Shown here piece after piece: positions 37,377 to 45,833 of a stretch of DNA of 64,000 bases. The stretch lies in assembly GCF_038443705.2 (NCBI RefSeq), contig NZ_CP151767.2, forward strand, positions 2,595,501-2,659,500. The letters are read 5' to 3'. Origin of the DNA: Yoonia sp. SS1-5. Lineage in GTDB: Bacteria > Pseudomonadota > Alphaproteobacteria > Rhodobacterales > Rhodobacteraceae. The position numbers and the translations under genes are program-made. The stretch's first letter is position 1. Each line of letters begins with the position of its first letter. The notes beneath the pieces are model-generated. The model was not told the origin of the DNA. It ran no database searches and saw only the letters and a program-made list of their open reading frames with translations.

Positions 37377-38369
37377 ATGAGCCTCGGCACCCAGATCGCA
37401 TGGGACGATACAGTCCTGCCGTTTCAACTTGACGCCTCCGACATCCGTGGCCGGGTGGCGCGTCTTGATGGTGTGCTGGAACAGGTTCTGCGGCAGCATG
37501 ACTACCCGCCAATGATCGAAGGGCTGGTTGCCGAAATGGCGTTGCTGACGGCCTTGATCGGTCAGACGGTCAAGCTGCGTTGGAAACTGTCCTTGCAAGT
37601 GCGGGGATCAGGGCCGGCGCGCTTGATCGCAACGGATTATTACGGACCCAGCAAGGATGGGCAGCCAGCGCGCATCCGTGCCTATGCGTCCTATGATCCA
37701 GAGACGCTTGATCAAACCGCTGATCCATTTAGCCAGCTTGGCAACGGGTACTTTGCGATCCTGATTGATCAGGGCGAAGGGATGACCCCCTATCAGGGGA
37801 TCACGCCAATTGCCGGTGGATCGCTATCGTCCTGCGCGGAAACCTATTTTGCGCAATCCGAACAGTTGCCAACCCGGTTTTCGCTGACTTATGGCCAGTC
37901 GCAACTGCCTGGCGAGAAAACCCATTGGCGGGCAGGCGGCGTGATGCTGCAACATATGCCGAAAGCGTCCCCATCCGTCGCTGGCGAGGGCGGATCAGGC
38001 GAAGATGGTTTGCTGGATGCGACCGATATCCTGACCGAGGATGAAGGCGAAAACTGGATCCGGGCGAATACACTGCTTGATACCGTTGAAGAGATCGAGT
38101 TGATCGGCCCAACTGTCGCACCGACAGACCTGTTGGTCCGGCTGTTTCACGAGGAACAGCCGCGGGTCTTTGACGCGCAACCCATTACCTTTGGCTGCAC
38201 CTGTTCCGAAGATAAGGTGAAACAGAGCCTTTCAATCTACTCGGCCAAGGAAATCGGGACGATGGTCACGGAACAGGGCACAGTCACCGCAGACTGCCAG
38301 TTCTGCGGGGCGCATTACGTCTTTGACCCTGACGTGCTGGGTTTTGAAGCCAAAAGCACGGATGCCTGA
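37377..38369 (+). CDS. hslO: HslO (Hsp33), redox-regulated chaperone
   Basis: 330 residues. The C-terminal zinc center has the CxC...CxxC arrangement: CTC near residue 280 and CQFC near residue 310. Under oxidative stress the cysteines form disulfides, zinc leaves and the holdase is activated. AAGGAAAG precedes the ATG. The CoA pyrophosphatase gene overlaps its end by 8 bp. A probable heat-shock promoter lies upstream. Confidence 0.95.
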   Translation: MSLGTQIAWDDTVLPFQLDASDIRGRVARLDGVLEQVLRQHDYPPMIEGLVAEMALLTALIGQTVKLRWKLSLQVRGSGPARLIATDYYGPSKDGQPARIRAYASYDPETLDQTADPFSQLGNGYFAILIDQGEGMTPYQGITPIAGGSLSSCAETYFAQSEQLPTRFSLTYGQSQLPGEKTHWRAGGVMLQHMPKASPSVAGEGGSGEDGLLDATDILTEDEGENWIRANTLLDTVEEIELIGPTVAPTDLLVRLFHEEQPRVFDAQPITFGCTCSEDKVKQSLSIYSAKEIGTMVTEQGTVTADCQFCGAHYVFDPDVLGFEAKSTDA

Positions 38370-38946
38370 CCTGCGCACAAGGCTGGATGATGCATTGGCC
38401 CGTACGGGCGATGCATCATCTGATTTTGACCTCAACAAGGATGTCATCCCACCCGATTGCCGATTGACCCCCGCCGCCGTTCTTGTGGCTATTCGGGCAG
38501 AAACAGAGACTGTTATTCTGACAAAACGCTCTGCCCGGCTTAAACACCATCCGGGGCAGATTGCCTTTCCCGGTGGCAAGCAAGATCCGGGTGATCCCAC
38601 GCCCGAACATGCCGCCTTGCGCGAGGCCGAAGAGGAAATCGGCCTGCCGCGCCAGATGGTTGATGTGGTTGGTGCATTGCCGCCCCATCAGACGGTAACC
38701 GGCTACCAGGTGACCCCGATCCTTGCACTGGTTCGCGGGGTCTACTCGCCTTTGCCCGAAATTGGCGAAGTCAGCGAAGTGTTCGAGGTGCCGCTGGCCC
38801 ATATGCTTGACCTGCGTAACTACCGGGTTGAGGGGCGCAGGTGGCAGGGCCGCAAGCGGCTTTATTACGCCATACCGCACGGTCCCTATTACATTTGGGG
38901 TGCAACGGCGCGGATTTTGCGGGCCATGGCTGGCGCGATGCAATGA
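38362..38946 (+). CDS. NUDIX CoA pyrophosphatase-like
   Basis: 194 residues. The segment LTKRSARLKHHPGQIAFPGG followed by KQDPGDPTPEHAALREAEEE (NUDIX box with the extra N-terminal PGQIAFPGG) matches the CoA diphosphatase (NudL-like, YeaB) group, which cleaves CoA to 3',5'-ADP and phosphopantetheine. The start at 38362 overlaps hslO by 8 bp. ATGA overlap with the CCA-transferase gene follows. The frame could start at 38323, but that ATG lies inside hslO. Confidence 0.9.
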   Translation: MPDLRTRLDDALARTGDASSDFDLNKDVIPPDCRLTPAAVLVAIRAETETVILTKRSARLKHHPGQIAFPGGKQDPGDPTPEHAALREAEEEIGLPRQMVDVVGALPPHQTVTGYQVTPILALVRGVYSPLPEIGEVSEVFEVPLAHMLDLRNYRVEGRRWQGRKRLYYAIPHGPYYIWGATARILRAMAGAMQ

Positions 38947-40082
38947 CACGCCGCATCGCCCCTGATTGGCTGTTGGACAAGGCCGCGCAAAAGGTCTGTT
39001 CCGTGCTGACGACCGCTGGTCATCAGGCCCTGTTTGTCGGCGGTTGCGTTCGAAATACACTTCTGGACGCGGCTGTGTCTGATCTTGATCTGGCGACGGA
39101 TGCGCATCCGCAGACTGTCATGTCCTTGGCCGAGGCCGCCGGACTAAAGGTAATTCCAACCGGAATTGACCATGGAACAGTCACTATCCTTGCCCAAAAC
39201 ACGCCTTTCGAGGTCACAACCTTCCGCAAGGATGTGGCAACCGATGGGCGCCGGGCCACTGTCGCCTTTGCGGATAACATTGCCGATGATGCCCGGCGGC
39301 GCGACTTTACCATGAACGCGCTTTATGCCGACCCGGGTGGTTTGATCCATGATCCGTTGGGCGGGCTGCCTGATCTGGAAAACAGACGGATCAGGTTCAT
39401 TGAAGACCCGGAAACGCGCATTCGCGAGGATTATCTGCGCATTTTGCGGTTTTTCCGGTTCTATGCCTGGTACGGTTGTGCGGATGACGGGCCCGATCAA
39501 GCGGGGTTGGCCGCCTGTGCCGCGCACATTGATGGCTTGCAGGCGCTTTCAGCAGAACGGATCACGGCAGAGCTGCTGAAACTGTTGGCCGCTCCCAACC
39601 CCGGGCCAGCAGTGGCGTCATTCGCGTCGACAGGGGGCTTGCATCAGATCCTTCCCGGGACGTCGGCACGCGCCCTTCCCGTCCTGGTGCATGTTGAACA
39701 AACCGCAGGCATGAAACCAGACCCGATCCGCCGGCTTGCGGCGTTGGGTGGGGCGCCGGCGGACACGCTGCGCCTGTCCAAGGCGCAGAAGACACAGCTT
39801 GAGATGATCGGGGCTGATATGCCCCATGCGCAGGCTGCCTACCGTTTTGGTGCAACCGTGGCACATGATCGGCTTGCGATAGAGGCCGCCGCGCTTGGGC
39901 AGGAAATCGACCCTAACACAGCCCAACACGTTGATTTTTGCGCGGGACAGGTATTTCCGCTTAAGGCTGCGGATTTGATGCCAAACCTGTCGGGTGCAGG
40001 GCTGGGCAAGGCGTTGAAGGCAGCAGAGGCGCGATGGATCGCGTCCGGCTTTACCATGACGAAAGAGGACCTGCTTGGCTGA
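38943..40082 (+). CDS. CCA tRNA nucleotidyltransferase / poly(A) polymerase family
   Basis: 379 residues. LFVGGCVRNTLLDAAVSDLDLATDA contains the signature G-G-x-V-R...DxD (quoted in parts: LFVGGCVRN, SDLDLATDA). RRRDFTMNALYAD and EDPETRIREDYLRILRFFRF follow. It adds CCA to tRNA 3' ends or poly(A) to RNA; alphaproteobacterial members of this size usually are CCA-adding, so the choice is by inference. Coupled to the NUDIX gene by ATGA; lysE overlaps its end by 8 bp. Confidence 0.9.
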   Translation: MTRRIAPDWLLDKAAQKVCSVLTTAGHQALFVGGCVRNTLLDAAVSDLDLATDAHPQTVMSLAEAAGLKVIPTGIDHGTVTILAQNTPFEVTTFRKDVATDGRRATVAFADNIADDARRRDFTMNALYADPGGLIHDPLGGLPDLENRRIRFIEDPETRIREDYLRILRFFRFYAWYGCADDGPDQAGLAACAAHIDGLQALSAERITAELLKLLAAPNPGPAVASFASTGGLHQILPGTSARALPVLVHVEQTAGMKPDPIRRLAALGGAPADTLRLSKAQKTQLEMIGADMPHAQAAYRFGATVAHDRLAIEAAALGQEIDPNTAQHVDFCAGQVFPLKAADLMPNLSGAGLGKALKAAEARWIASGFTMTKEDLLG

Positions 40083-40656
40083 GTTTCTGCCGTTACTGGG
40101 GTTCATCTTTGTCGGGCTGTTCTCGCCCGGGCCGAATGTCATCCTTTTGGCGACTTCTGGCGCGCGCTTTGGCTACCGCGCAAGTCTGCCGCATATTTTC
40201 GGCGTCGCGATTGGGGTGGGCGTCACGGCGGGACTGACCGGGTTTGGCGTGGGCGCGTTGTTGAACGCGGTGCCAACGCTGACTTTTGTGCTGAAATGCG
40301 GCGCGGCGTTGTGGATTGGCTGGATGGCCTACCGGCTATGGACGGCAGATCCTGTTGCGGCAGATGCGCAAGGGCGGCCATTCACATTCCTCGAGGCCGT
40401 CTTGTTCCAGTGGATCAACCCCAAGGTCTGGGCCGTCGCCCTTAGTGCAATGGCTTATCTGCCCGACATGTCGCTGGGATCGCAGGCCATGACCCTGGCG
40501 GTGGCATTTTCGGTGATCAATCTTGGCGTCTGCAACTTCTGGACCTATGCGGGCGCGCTGTTGTCCTATCTTTTGGGCAACGCGGCGGCATGGCGCCTGT
40601 TCATGCGGATCATGGCCATCGCACTGGCCGGTTTTTCAGTGCTTGTCTTCCTTTAG
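40075..40656 (+). CDS. LysE-family amino-acid exporter
   Basis: 193 residues with about six hydrophobic segments. LGFIFVGLFSPGPNVILLATSG-type N-terminus (SPGPN is the family mark) and NPKVWAVALSAMAYLP support LysE/RhtB. It exports amino acids or homologous metabolites. The start is TTG at 40075 with AGAGGA upstream inside the cca gene. It is the last gene of the hslO-nudix-cca-lysE run of overlapping frames. The following 166 bp are intergenic with no gene. Confidence 0.85.
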   Translation: MAEFLPLLGFIFVGLFSPGPNVILLATSGARFGYRASLPHIFGVAIGVGVTAGLTGFGVGALLNAVPTLTFVLKCGAALWIGWMAYRLWTADPVAADAQGRPFTFLEAVLFQWINPKVWAVALSAMAYLPDMSLGSQAMTLAVAFSVINLGVCNFWTYAGALLSYLLGNAAAWRLFMRIMAIALAGFSVLVFL

Positions 40657-40822
40657 GCGCAAAGGGCGCACAGCGGGTGGACGAAGCGTGCATCGCACTA
40701 GATAGTGACATCAAACACATCGGCGCATGACAACCACCGATTGATAACGATACGCATGGAAATGTCAGGACCCGAAAACCAGAGAGGTCTGGCCTTTTGG
40801 GCTGTGGGATGCAGGTTAAGAC

Positions 40823-42655
40823 GTGAAACCGGAACGCTGGATAGATCCTTTCGAGCGGGCAGATGGACCGCCGCCAGATACGCTGACTGCGTTTTTGGGA
40901 TGGTGTCTTGGCGGCAGCTTCAAAGTCGTCAGTTTGGCTGGAATAGTGTCTGGTCTGGCCGGAACGCTGGAAGTGCTGACAGCGCTGATGCTGGGCTGGG
41001 TTATTGATGCAGCGCTGGCATCCTCGCCAGATGCGTATTTCAGCGACAATGTCATCCTGCTTGCGGGGGTCACGGCGTTTTTTGTCATATTGCGGCCGAT
41101 AATCCTTGGGGTTTCGGGGGTGCTGCAATCTGTTGTTGTTGGTCCGGCGCTGAGCAATTTGATCCTGTCCCGGCTTCATCGGCACACGCTGGGTCAGGCG
41201 GTGACGTATTTCGATAATGATTTTGCGGGGCGCATTTCGCAAAAGCAGATGCAGGCGGCGCGCGCTGCCACTGATCTGATGGTTGATATGATCCACACGG
41301 TTGCCTTTGCACTGGCGTCGGTTGTCGGGTCGGTCATTCTGCTGTTGACGATTGATACGCGCAGTGCGGCACTTTTGGCGCTTTGGGTCGTCGCCTATAT
41401 CGGTTTGATCCGATATTTCATGCCGATGATCCGCGAACGATCCAAGCGGCGGGCATCCGCCCGGGCCATGGTGACCGGGCAGGTCGTCGATACGATCACC
41501 AATATCAAGACAGTCAAATTGTTCGCCCATGACGCGCACGAGGATCGGGCCGCGATTGATGCAATGGCCAAATACTGGGGTACGGCGGTCAGTTACGGGT
41601 GGCTATCCGCATCTTTCCGGTTCTGGTTGATGGCTTTGGGTGGGTTGCTGCCCATCCTGCTGGTCGGCGTCACGCTCTATTTCTGGTCGATCGGTACGGC
41701 AAGCCCGGGTGAGATTGTGGCCGCGGGCGCGATATCCCTGCGGCTGGCACAAATGACCGGCTGGGTCAGTTTCACGCTGATGGGCATGTATTCCAATGTG
41801 GGCGAGCTGGAAGATGCGATGCATACGCTTAGCCCGGCCCATAAACTGAAGGATGCGGACGACGCGGTTGACCTGGTCGCCGACGAGGGCGGCATTTCGC
41901 TGGCAGATGTCAGTTTCACCTATGGCGGCGGGCCGGGTGGCCTAAGCGGCGTCAGCCTTGATATTGCGCCGGGCGAAAAGCTGGGGCTGGTGGGCGCGTC
42001 GGGTGCGGGAAAATCGACTTTGGTGGCATTGCTGCTGCGGCTCTACGATACCGAGGCCGGCGCGGTGCGCATTGACGGGCAGGATGTGCGCGACGTCACG
42101 CAAGAAAGCCTGCGGCGGCAGATCGCGATGGTCACGCAGGAAACGGCGATGTTCAATCGGTCGGCCCGGGACAATATCGGCTACGGCAAGCCGGGTGCAG
42201 CCATGGATGAAATCGCAGCAGCCGCAGCCCAGGCCGAGGCGCACGCGTTTATCCAAACCTTGCAGGATCACATGGATCGCACGGGGTATGACGCGCATCT
42301 GGGCGAACGGGGTGTAAAGCTGTCAGGTGGGCAGCGGCAACGGATCGCGATTGCGCGGGCCATCCTGAAAGACGCGCCAATTCTTGTCTTGGACGAAGCC
42401 ACCAGCGCCCTTGATTCCGAGGTCGAGGCCGCAATTCAAGGTGCGTTAGAGACGATTATGGATGGCAAGACCGTGATTGCCATTGCGCACCGCCTGTCGA
42501 CGCTTGCACGCATGGATCGCATCGTTGTTCTTGACGCGGGCCAAATCGTCGAGCAAGGCACCCATGCTGATCTGCTGGCCAAGGGTGGGTTATACGCCCG
42601 ATACTGGAACCGGCAGTCTGGCGGGTTCATCAACGTCAAGGATGCGGCGGAATAA
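40823..42655 (+). CDS. ABC exporter (MsbA-like), membrane and ATPase fused
   Basis: 610 residues: N-terminal membrane domain with about six hydrophobic segments (1-330), C-terminal ATPase. Walker A GASGAGKST near residue 395, signature LSGGQRQRIAIARAIL, Walker B ILVLDEATSALD and switch IAHRLST are canonical, unlike the type I secretion ABC proteins later in the window. Substrate unknown; lipids or drugs are typical. The start is GTG at 40823 with a weak site. The next gene starts immediately after its stop. Confidence 0.88.
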   Translation: MKPERWIDPFERADGPPPDTLTAFLGWCLGGSFKVVSLAGIVSGLAGTLEVLTALMLGWVIDAALASSPDAYFSDNVILLAGVTAFFVILRPIILGVSGVLQSVVVGPALSNLILSRLHRHTLGQAVTYFDNDFAGRISQKQMQAARAATDLMVDMIHTVAFALASVVGSVILLLTIDTRSAALLALWVVAYIGLIRYFMPMIRERSKRRASARAMVTGQVVDTITNIKTVKLFAHDAHEDRAAIDAMAKYWGTAVSYGWLSASFRFWLMALGGLLPILLVGVTLYFWSIGTASPGEIVAAGAISLRLAQMTGWVSFTLMGMYSNVGELEDAMHTLSPAHKLKDADDAVDLVADEGGISLADVSFTYGGGPGGLSGVSLDIAPGEKLGLVGASGAGKSTLVALLLRLYDTEAGAVRIDGQDVRDVTQESLRRQIAMVTQETAMFNRSARDNIGYGKPGAAMDEIAAAAAQAEAHAFIQTLQDHMDRTGYDAHLGERGVKLSGGQRQRIAIARAILKDAPILVLDEATSALDSEVEAAIQGALETIMDGKTVIAIAHRLSTLARMDRIVVLDAGQIVEQGTHADLLAKGGLYARYWNRQSGGFINVKDAAE

Positions 42656-43858
42656 ATGCTGACAATTGAAAGCCTGACCCATCTTGGCATGGGGCGTGCC
42701 TCTGACGGCCGATCACTGATCCCGCGTGTCCTGCCGGGCGAAGAGGTCGCGGTCAGTCAGGACGGAACCGTTCGGATCGTGACACCGTCGGCTGACCGTG
42801 TCGCGGCACCTTGTCGGCATTTCAAGTCCTGTGGTGGATGCGCGATGCAGCACGCAAATGATGATTTCGTGCGGGATTGGAAACGGGACATCGTGCAAAA
42901 GGCGCTGCTTGCACATGGGTTGGATGTGGCGATGCGTGATGTTGTCACCTCGCCCCCGCGCAGCCGCAGGCGGGCCAAGTTTTCCGGGCGCCGCACCAAA
43001 AAGGGCGCGATGGTCGGGTTTCATGCAAAGGCATCCGACGTTCTGGTTGCCGTTCCCGATTGCACGCTTGTGACCCCGGCGCTTGCCGATAGTCTGCCCG
43101 CGCTAGAGGCGCTGACAGTGATGGCATGCTCGCGCAAAGGTGAAATTGACCTGACAGTCACCGACGCACCTGCCGGTCTGGATATACTGGTAGAGACTGA
43201 CAAGCCGTTGACGCCGCCGCTACGGATTGAATTGGCGAATTTCGCACAAAGTCAGGGGCTGTCTCGTTTGGTCTGGAATGATGAGACGGTTGTGACCCTG
43301 AATGTACCTGTTCAGAATTTTGGCGCCACGGCTGTGGTTCCGCCCCCGGGCGCTTTCCTGCAGGCCACGAAACATGGCGAATTGGCGCTGTTGACAGCGG
43401 TCGAGGAGATCACAGAAAAGGCGACACAGATTGTCGACCTGTTTGCGGGTTGCGGTACATTCACCCTTCCCCTGGCCAAACGGGCCGAGGTTCATGCGGT
43501 CGAGGGTGAACCCGAGATGTTGACTGCATTGGATCGCGCTTGGCGCGAGGGGCATCAGCTGCGGCGTGTTTCCACGGAAGCGCGCGATCTGTTCCGGCGA
43601 CCGCTGGAAACTGACGAGCTGCGGCGCTTTGATGCCGCCGTCATTGACCCGCCCCGTGCCGGTGCCGAGGCGCAGATTGCGACACTGGCGGATTCCACGA
43701 TTCCGACTGTTGCAATGGTGTCCTGCAACCCGGTGACGTTCGCGCGTGACGCCAAAACACTGATCGCAGCGGGCTTTGCGCTGGGTTGGGTGCAGGTTGT
43801 TGACCAGTTTCGTTGGTCGCCGCATGTGGAAGTTGTGGCCTCTTTCACACGAAAGTGA
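42656..43858 (+). CDS. Class I SAM-dependent RNA methyltransferase (RlmCD/TrmA type)
   Basis: 400 residues. The N-terminal TRAM-like segment is followed by a [4Fe-4S] motif (Cys-x5-Cys-x2-Cys in CRHFKSCGGC), and the SAM fold has VDLFAGCGTFTLPLAKRA, VHAVEGEPEML and DPPRAGAE. The catalytic Cys is in MVSCNPVTFARD. It probably makes 5-methyluridine in 23S rRNA or tRNA; the exact site is not readable. Start is directly at the end of the ABC exporter (TAAATG). Confidence 0.88.
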   Translation: MLTIESLTHLGMGRASDGRSLIPRVLPGEEVAVSQDGTVRIVTPSADRVAAPCRHFKSCGGCAMQHANDDFVRDWKRDIVQKALLAHGLDVAMRDVVTSPPRSRRRAKFSGRRTKKGAMVGFHAKASDVLVAVPDCTLVTPALADSLPALEALTVMACSRKGEIDLTVTDAPAGLDILVETDKPLTPPLRIELANFAQSQGLSRLVWNDETVVTLNVPVQNFGATAVVPPPGAFLQATKHGELALLTAVEEITEKATQIVDLFAGCGTFTLPLAKRAEVHAVEGEPEMLTALDRAWREGHQLRRVSTEARDLFRRPLETDELRRFDAAVIDPPRAGAEAQIATLADSTIPTVAMVSCNPVTFARDAKTLIAAGFALGWVQVVDQFRWSPHVEVVASFTRK

Positions 43859-43944
43859 GGCTATCCAGCAGGTTTAACTACCTTTTTAGCGTTTCTTGCT
43901 ATATTCAATTCAAAACGGCGTAGACCGGTATGATGGGCAGAGAC

Positions 43945-44433
43945 ATGTTAACAAGACGATCGCTGATGTTGGGTGCGGCGCTTGGCGTTGCCGGGTGCTC
44001 GACTAAGTTCAAAGAGTATAACGGACCCGCGGTAACGCGCATTCAGGTCTTTAAAGGTCAGCGGCATATGCAGCTGCTGCATCATCAAACCCTTCTTAGA
44101 TCGTACAAGTTCGAACTGGGCTTTGCACCGGACGGGCACAAGGTTCAGGAAGGTGACGGGCGGACGCCGGAAGGCGCCTACCTGATTGACCGCAAGAACC
44201 CTAATAGCAGCTTTCATTTGTCCATCGGGATTTCATATCCGAATTCGCGCGATGTGGCCAAGGCACGCGCAATGGGTGTCAGCCCCGGTGGCGATATATT
44301 CATTCATGGGACACCGTCGCGTGTCTTTGGTCAGCCCGACTGGACATGGGGCTGCATCGCGGTCACCAATGAGGAAATGGAAGAAATCTACGCCATGGTG
44401 GATACCGGGACGCAGATTTTCCTCTACGCTTAG
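43945..44433 (+). CDS. L,D-transpeptidase lipoprotein
   Basis: 162 residues (167 if translated from 43930). A lipobox LGVAGC at about residue 18 follows an RRSLMLGAA leader (twin-arginine-like), so it is probably a lipoprotein. The YkuD domain has IFIHGTPSRVF (His) and DWTWGCIAVTN (catalytic Cys). It crosslinks peptidoglycan by 3-3 bonds or attaches proteins. The flanking leftward CAP gene overlaps its end by 4 bp. A second L,D-transpeptidase lies 0.7 kb on. Confidence 0.85.
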   Translation: MLTRRSLMLGAALGVAGCSTKFKEYNGPAVTRIQVFKGQRHMQLLHHQTLLRSYKFELGFAPDGHKVQEGDGRTPEGAYLIDRKNPNSSFHLSIGISYPNSRDVAKARAMGVSPGGDIFIHGTPSRVFGQPDWTWGCIAVTNEEMEEIYAMVDTGTQIFLYA

Positions 44434-44981
44434 AACGCAGCGCTTGGGATCGGGCGAATGACGGCTGGGTCACTGCCCATGTTCAATGTCCACCAGATTT
44501 TGCCGCCGGTTTCCTGAAACCAAGAGAAGCCCATTGACCGCGCCTCTGGGTCCAGGATGACCGCGCGCGTGTCCGGTTGCCCCATCCATGCGGCCAGTGT
44601 CTGTGTCTCACTTTCGAAGGATTCCGAGATATTCTCGCCCAGCAGCCGACCCAGAAAGCCTACTCGCCGCGCGCGATCCAAGGGGCTGGACCCATCAGAG
44701 CCAAAAAGCCACGGGCGGTTCTGGATCGACATATCGCGTGAATGCGTCGCAGCGGCGGCGTTCAGCTGTGCGTTCAGTTCCACAGGTGGCACCCCGGCAT
44801 TCCCGCGCAGCGCGTTGACGCTGTCGAGCATCCGAAACTGGATTTCAGCCTCTTGGCCCGGCCGGATGCGATAGACCGTTGGCAAGGGCAGTCCATCAGG
44901 GCCAATACGCCCTGCAGGTACTTGGTTACATGCCGCAAGTCCGATGGCGGACAGCCCCAGAATCATTTCGCGTCGGTACAT
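44430..44981 (-). CDS. CAP-domain (SCP-like) lipoprotein
   Basis: 183 residues. The lipobox SAIGLAAC lies after MYRREMILGL, so it is probably a lipoprotein. The CAP region has LNALRGNAG-like VNALRGNAGVPPVELNAQL (quoted: VNALRGNAG), AAATHSRDM (His), and GENIS with WMGQPDTRAVILDPE. CAP proteins bind lipids, sterols or peptidoglycan, and bacterial examples act at the envelope. Start at 44981 has AGGG; frame to 45149 crosses into the neighbouring promoter. Ends convergent with the L,D-transpeptidase gene. Confidence 0.82.
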   Translation of the reverse strand: MYRREMILGLSAIGLAACNQVPAGRIGPDGLPLPTVYRIRPGQEAEIQFRMLDSVNALRGNAGVPPVELNAQLNAAAATHSRDMSIQNRPWLFGSDGSSPLDRARRVGFLGRLLGENISESFESETQTLAAWMGQPDTRAVILDPEARSMGFSWFQETGGKIWWTLNMGSDPAVIRPIPSAAF

Positions 44982-45148
44982 TTTTTGCCCTGCTTCACTA
45001 GATCGGCCTGTCATACCCAGATTGGTCTGACAGTTCAAACACACATCGGCAGTCCAATGCTTGCCTGACATTTGTGTGAGTTGCGATTCTGGCCAAAAAC
45101 AGGTAGCTGGCGGGCTAAGATAACCGATTTGCATCAACGGAGATAACA

Positions 45149-45742
45149 ATGTCCGACAAGATCAAACATCAGCTTTCGCGCCGGGGCTTTCTGGCGGCTT
45201 CTGCCGCAATGGTTGGCACGGGTGCGGCTGCGCAAACCGCGAACTCCACAGAAATCGAAAGCGATATCAATGCGGGCGTTCAGCGCAATATTTCAAGCTT
45301 CCGCTCGCTGGACTGGCAGCCATATTTCAGCAATTTGCGCAATGGGGCGATCCTTGTCGATCTGCAGTCCCGTGCGTTGCACTACTGGTCCGAGGATGAG
45401 TCGATTTACAAGCTCTACCCAACCAGCGTGCCACTGACCGAGGATTTGACCCGCAAGGGTCGGACAGAAATCACCCGCAAGGTTGAAGGGCCAAGCTGGG
45501 CGCCGACCCCATCAATGAAATTGCGCAATCCAGAATGGCCGGATTTTATCGGCCCCGGCCCGGACAATCCGCTTGGCACCCATGCGCTGCACCTGTCCTG
45601 GCAGTATTACCGGATCCACGGCACGCATGACACGCGCAAGATCGGGCGCCGGTCGTCGAACGGCTGCATCGGGCTTTACAACGAACAAATCGCTGAATTG
45701 TTCAGCTTTTCAAAAGTAGGGACGCAGGTGCTGTTGATCTGA
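45149..45742 (+). CDS. L,D-transpeptidase, Tat-type signal
   Basis: 197 residues with a twin-arginine-like leader (SRRGFLAASAAMVGTG) and a YkuD domain. The active site is HGTHDTRKIGRRSSNGCIGL, with His and Cys at the expected separation. PNPLGTHALHL-like DNPLGTHAL precedes it, typical of ErfK/YbiS-type enzymes. It likely acts in the periplasm on peptidoglycan. GGAGA precedes the ATG. An intrinsic terminator follows. Confidence 0.88.
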   Translation: MSDKIKHQLSRRGFLAASAAMVGTGAAAQTANSTEIESDINAGVQRNISSFRSLDWQPYFSNLRNGAILVDLQSRALHYWSEDESIYKLYPTSVPLTEDLTRKGRTEITRKVEGPSWAPTPSMKLRNPEWPDFIGPGPDNPLGTHALHLSWQYYRIHGTHDTRKIGRRSSNGCIGLYNEQIAELFSFSKVGTQVLLI

Positions 45743-45771
45743 CGCGAACCCGCGCGTGAACCTTATGCAAG

Positions 45772-45798
45772 AAGGCGCACCTGATGGTGCGCCTTTTT
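45772..45798 (+). terminator. Intrinsic terminator after L,D-transpeptidase
   Basis: Ten-base perfect stem AAGGCGCACC / GGTGCGCCTT with a TGAT loop and a run of Ts at its 3' end. It ends the rightward unit. Its AAGG start also serves as a short A tract in reverse, so it may act from both sides for the convergent kinase gene. Confidence 0.88.
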
Positions 45799-45833
45799 CT
45801 TATTCATCGAAGTGATCGCTGGATAACCGGATT

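Noticed and set aside
40779..40796. Short hairpin CCAGA-GAGG-TCTGG with CCTTTT as terminator after lysE
   Set aside because: Only a five-base stem, and the T run is interrupted; too weak to call.
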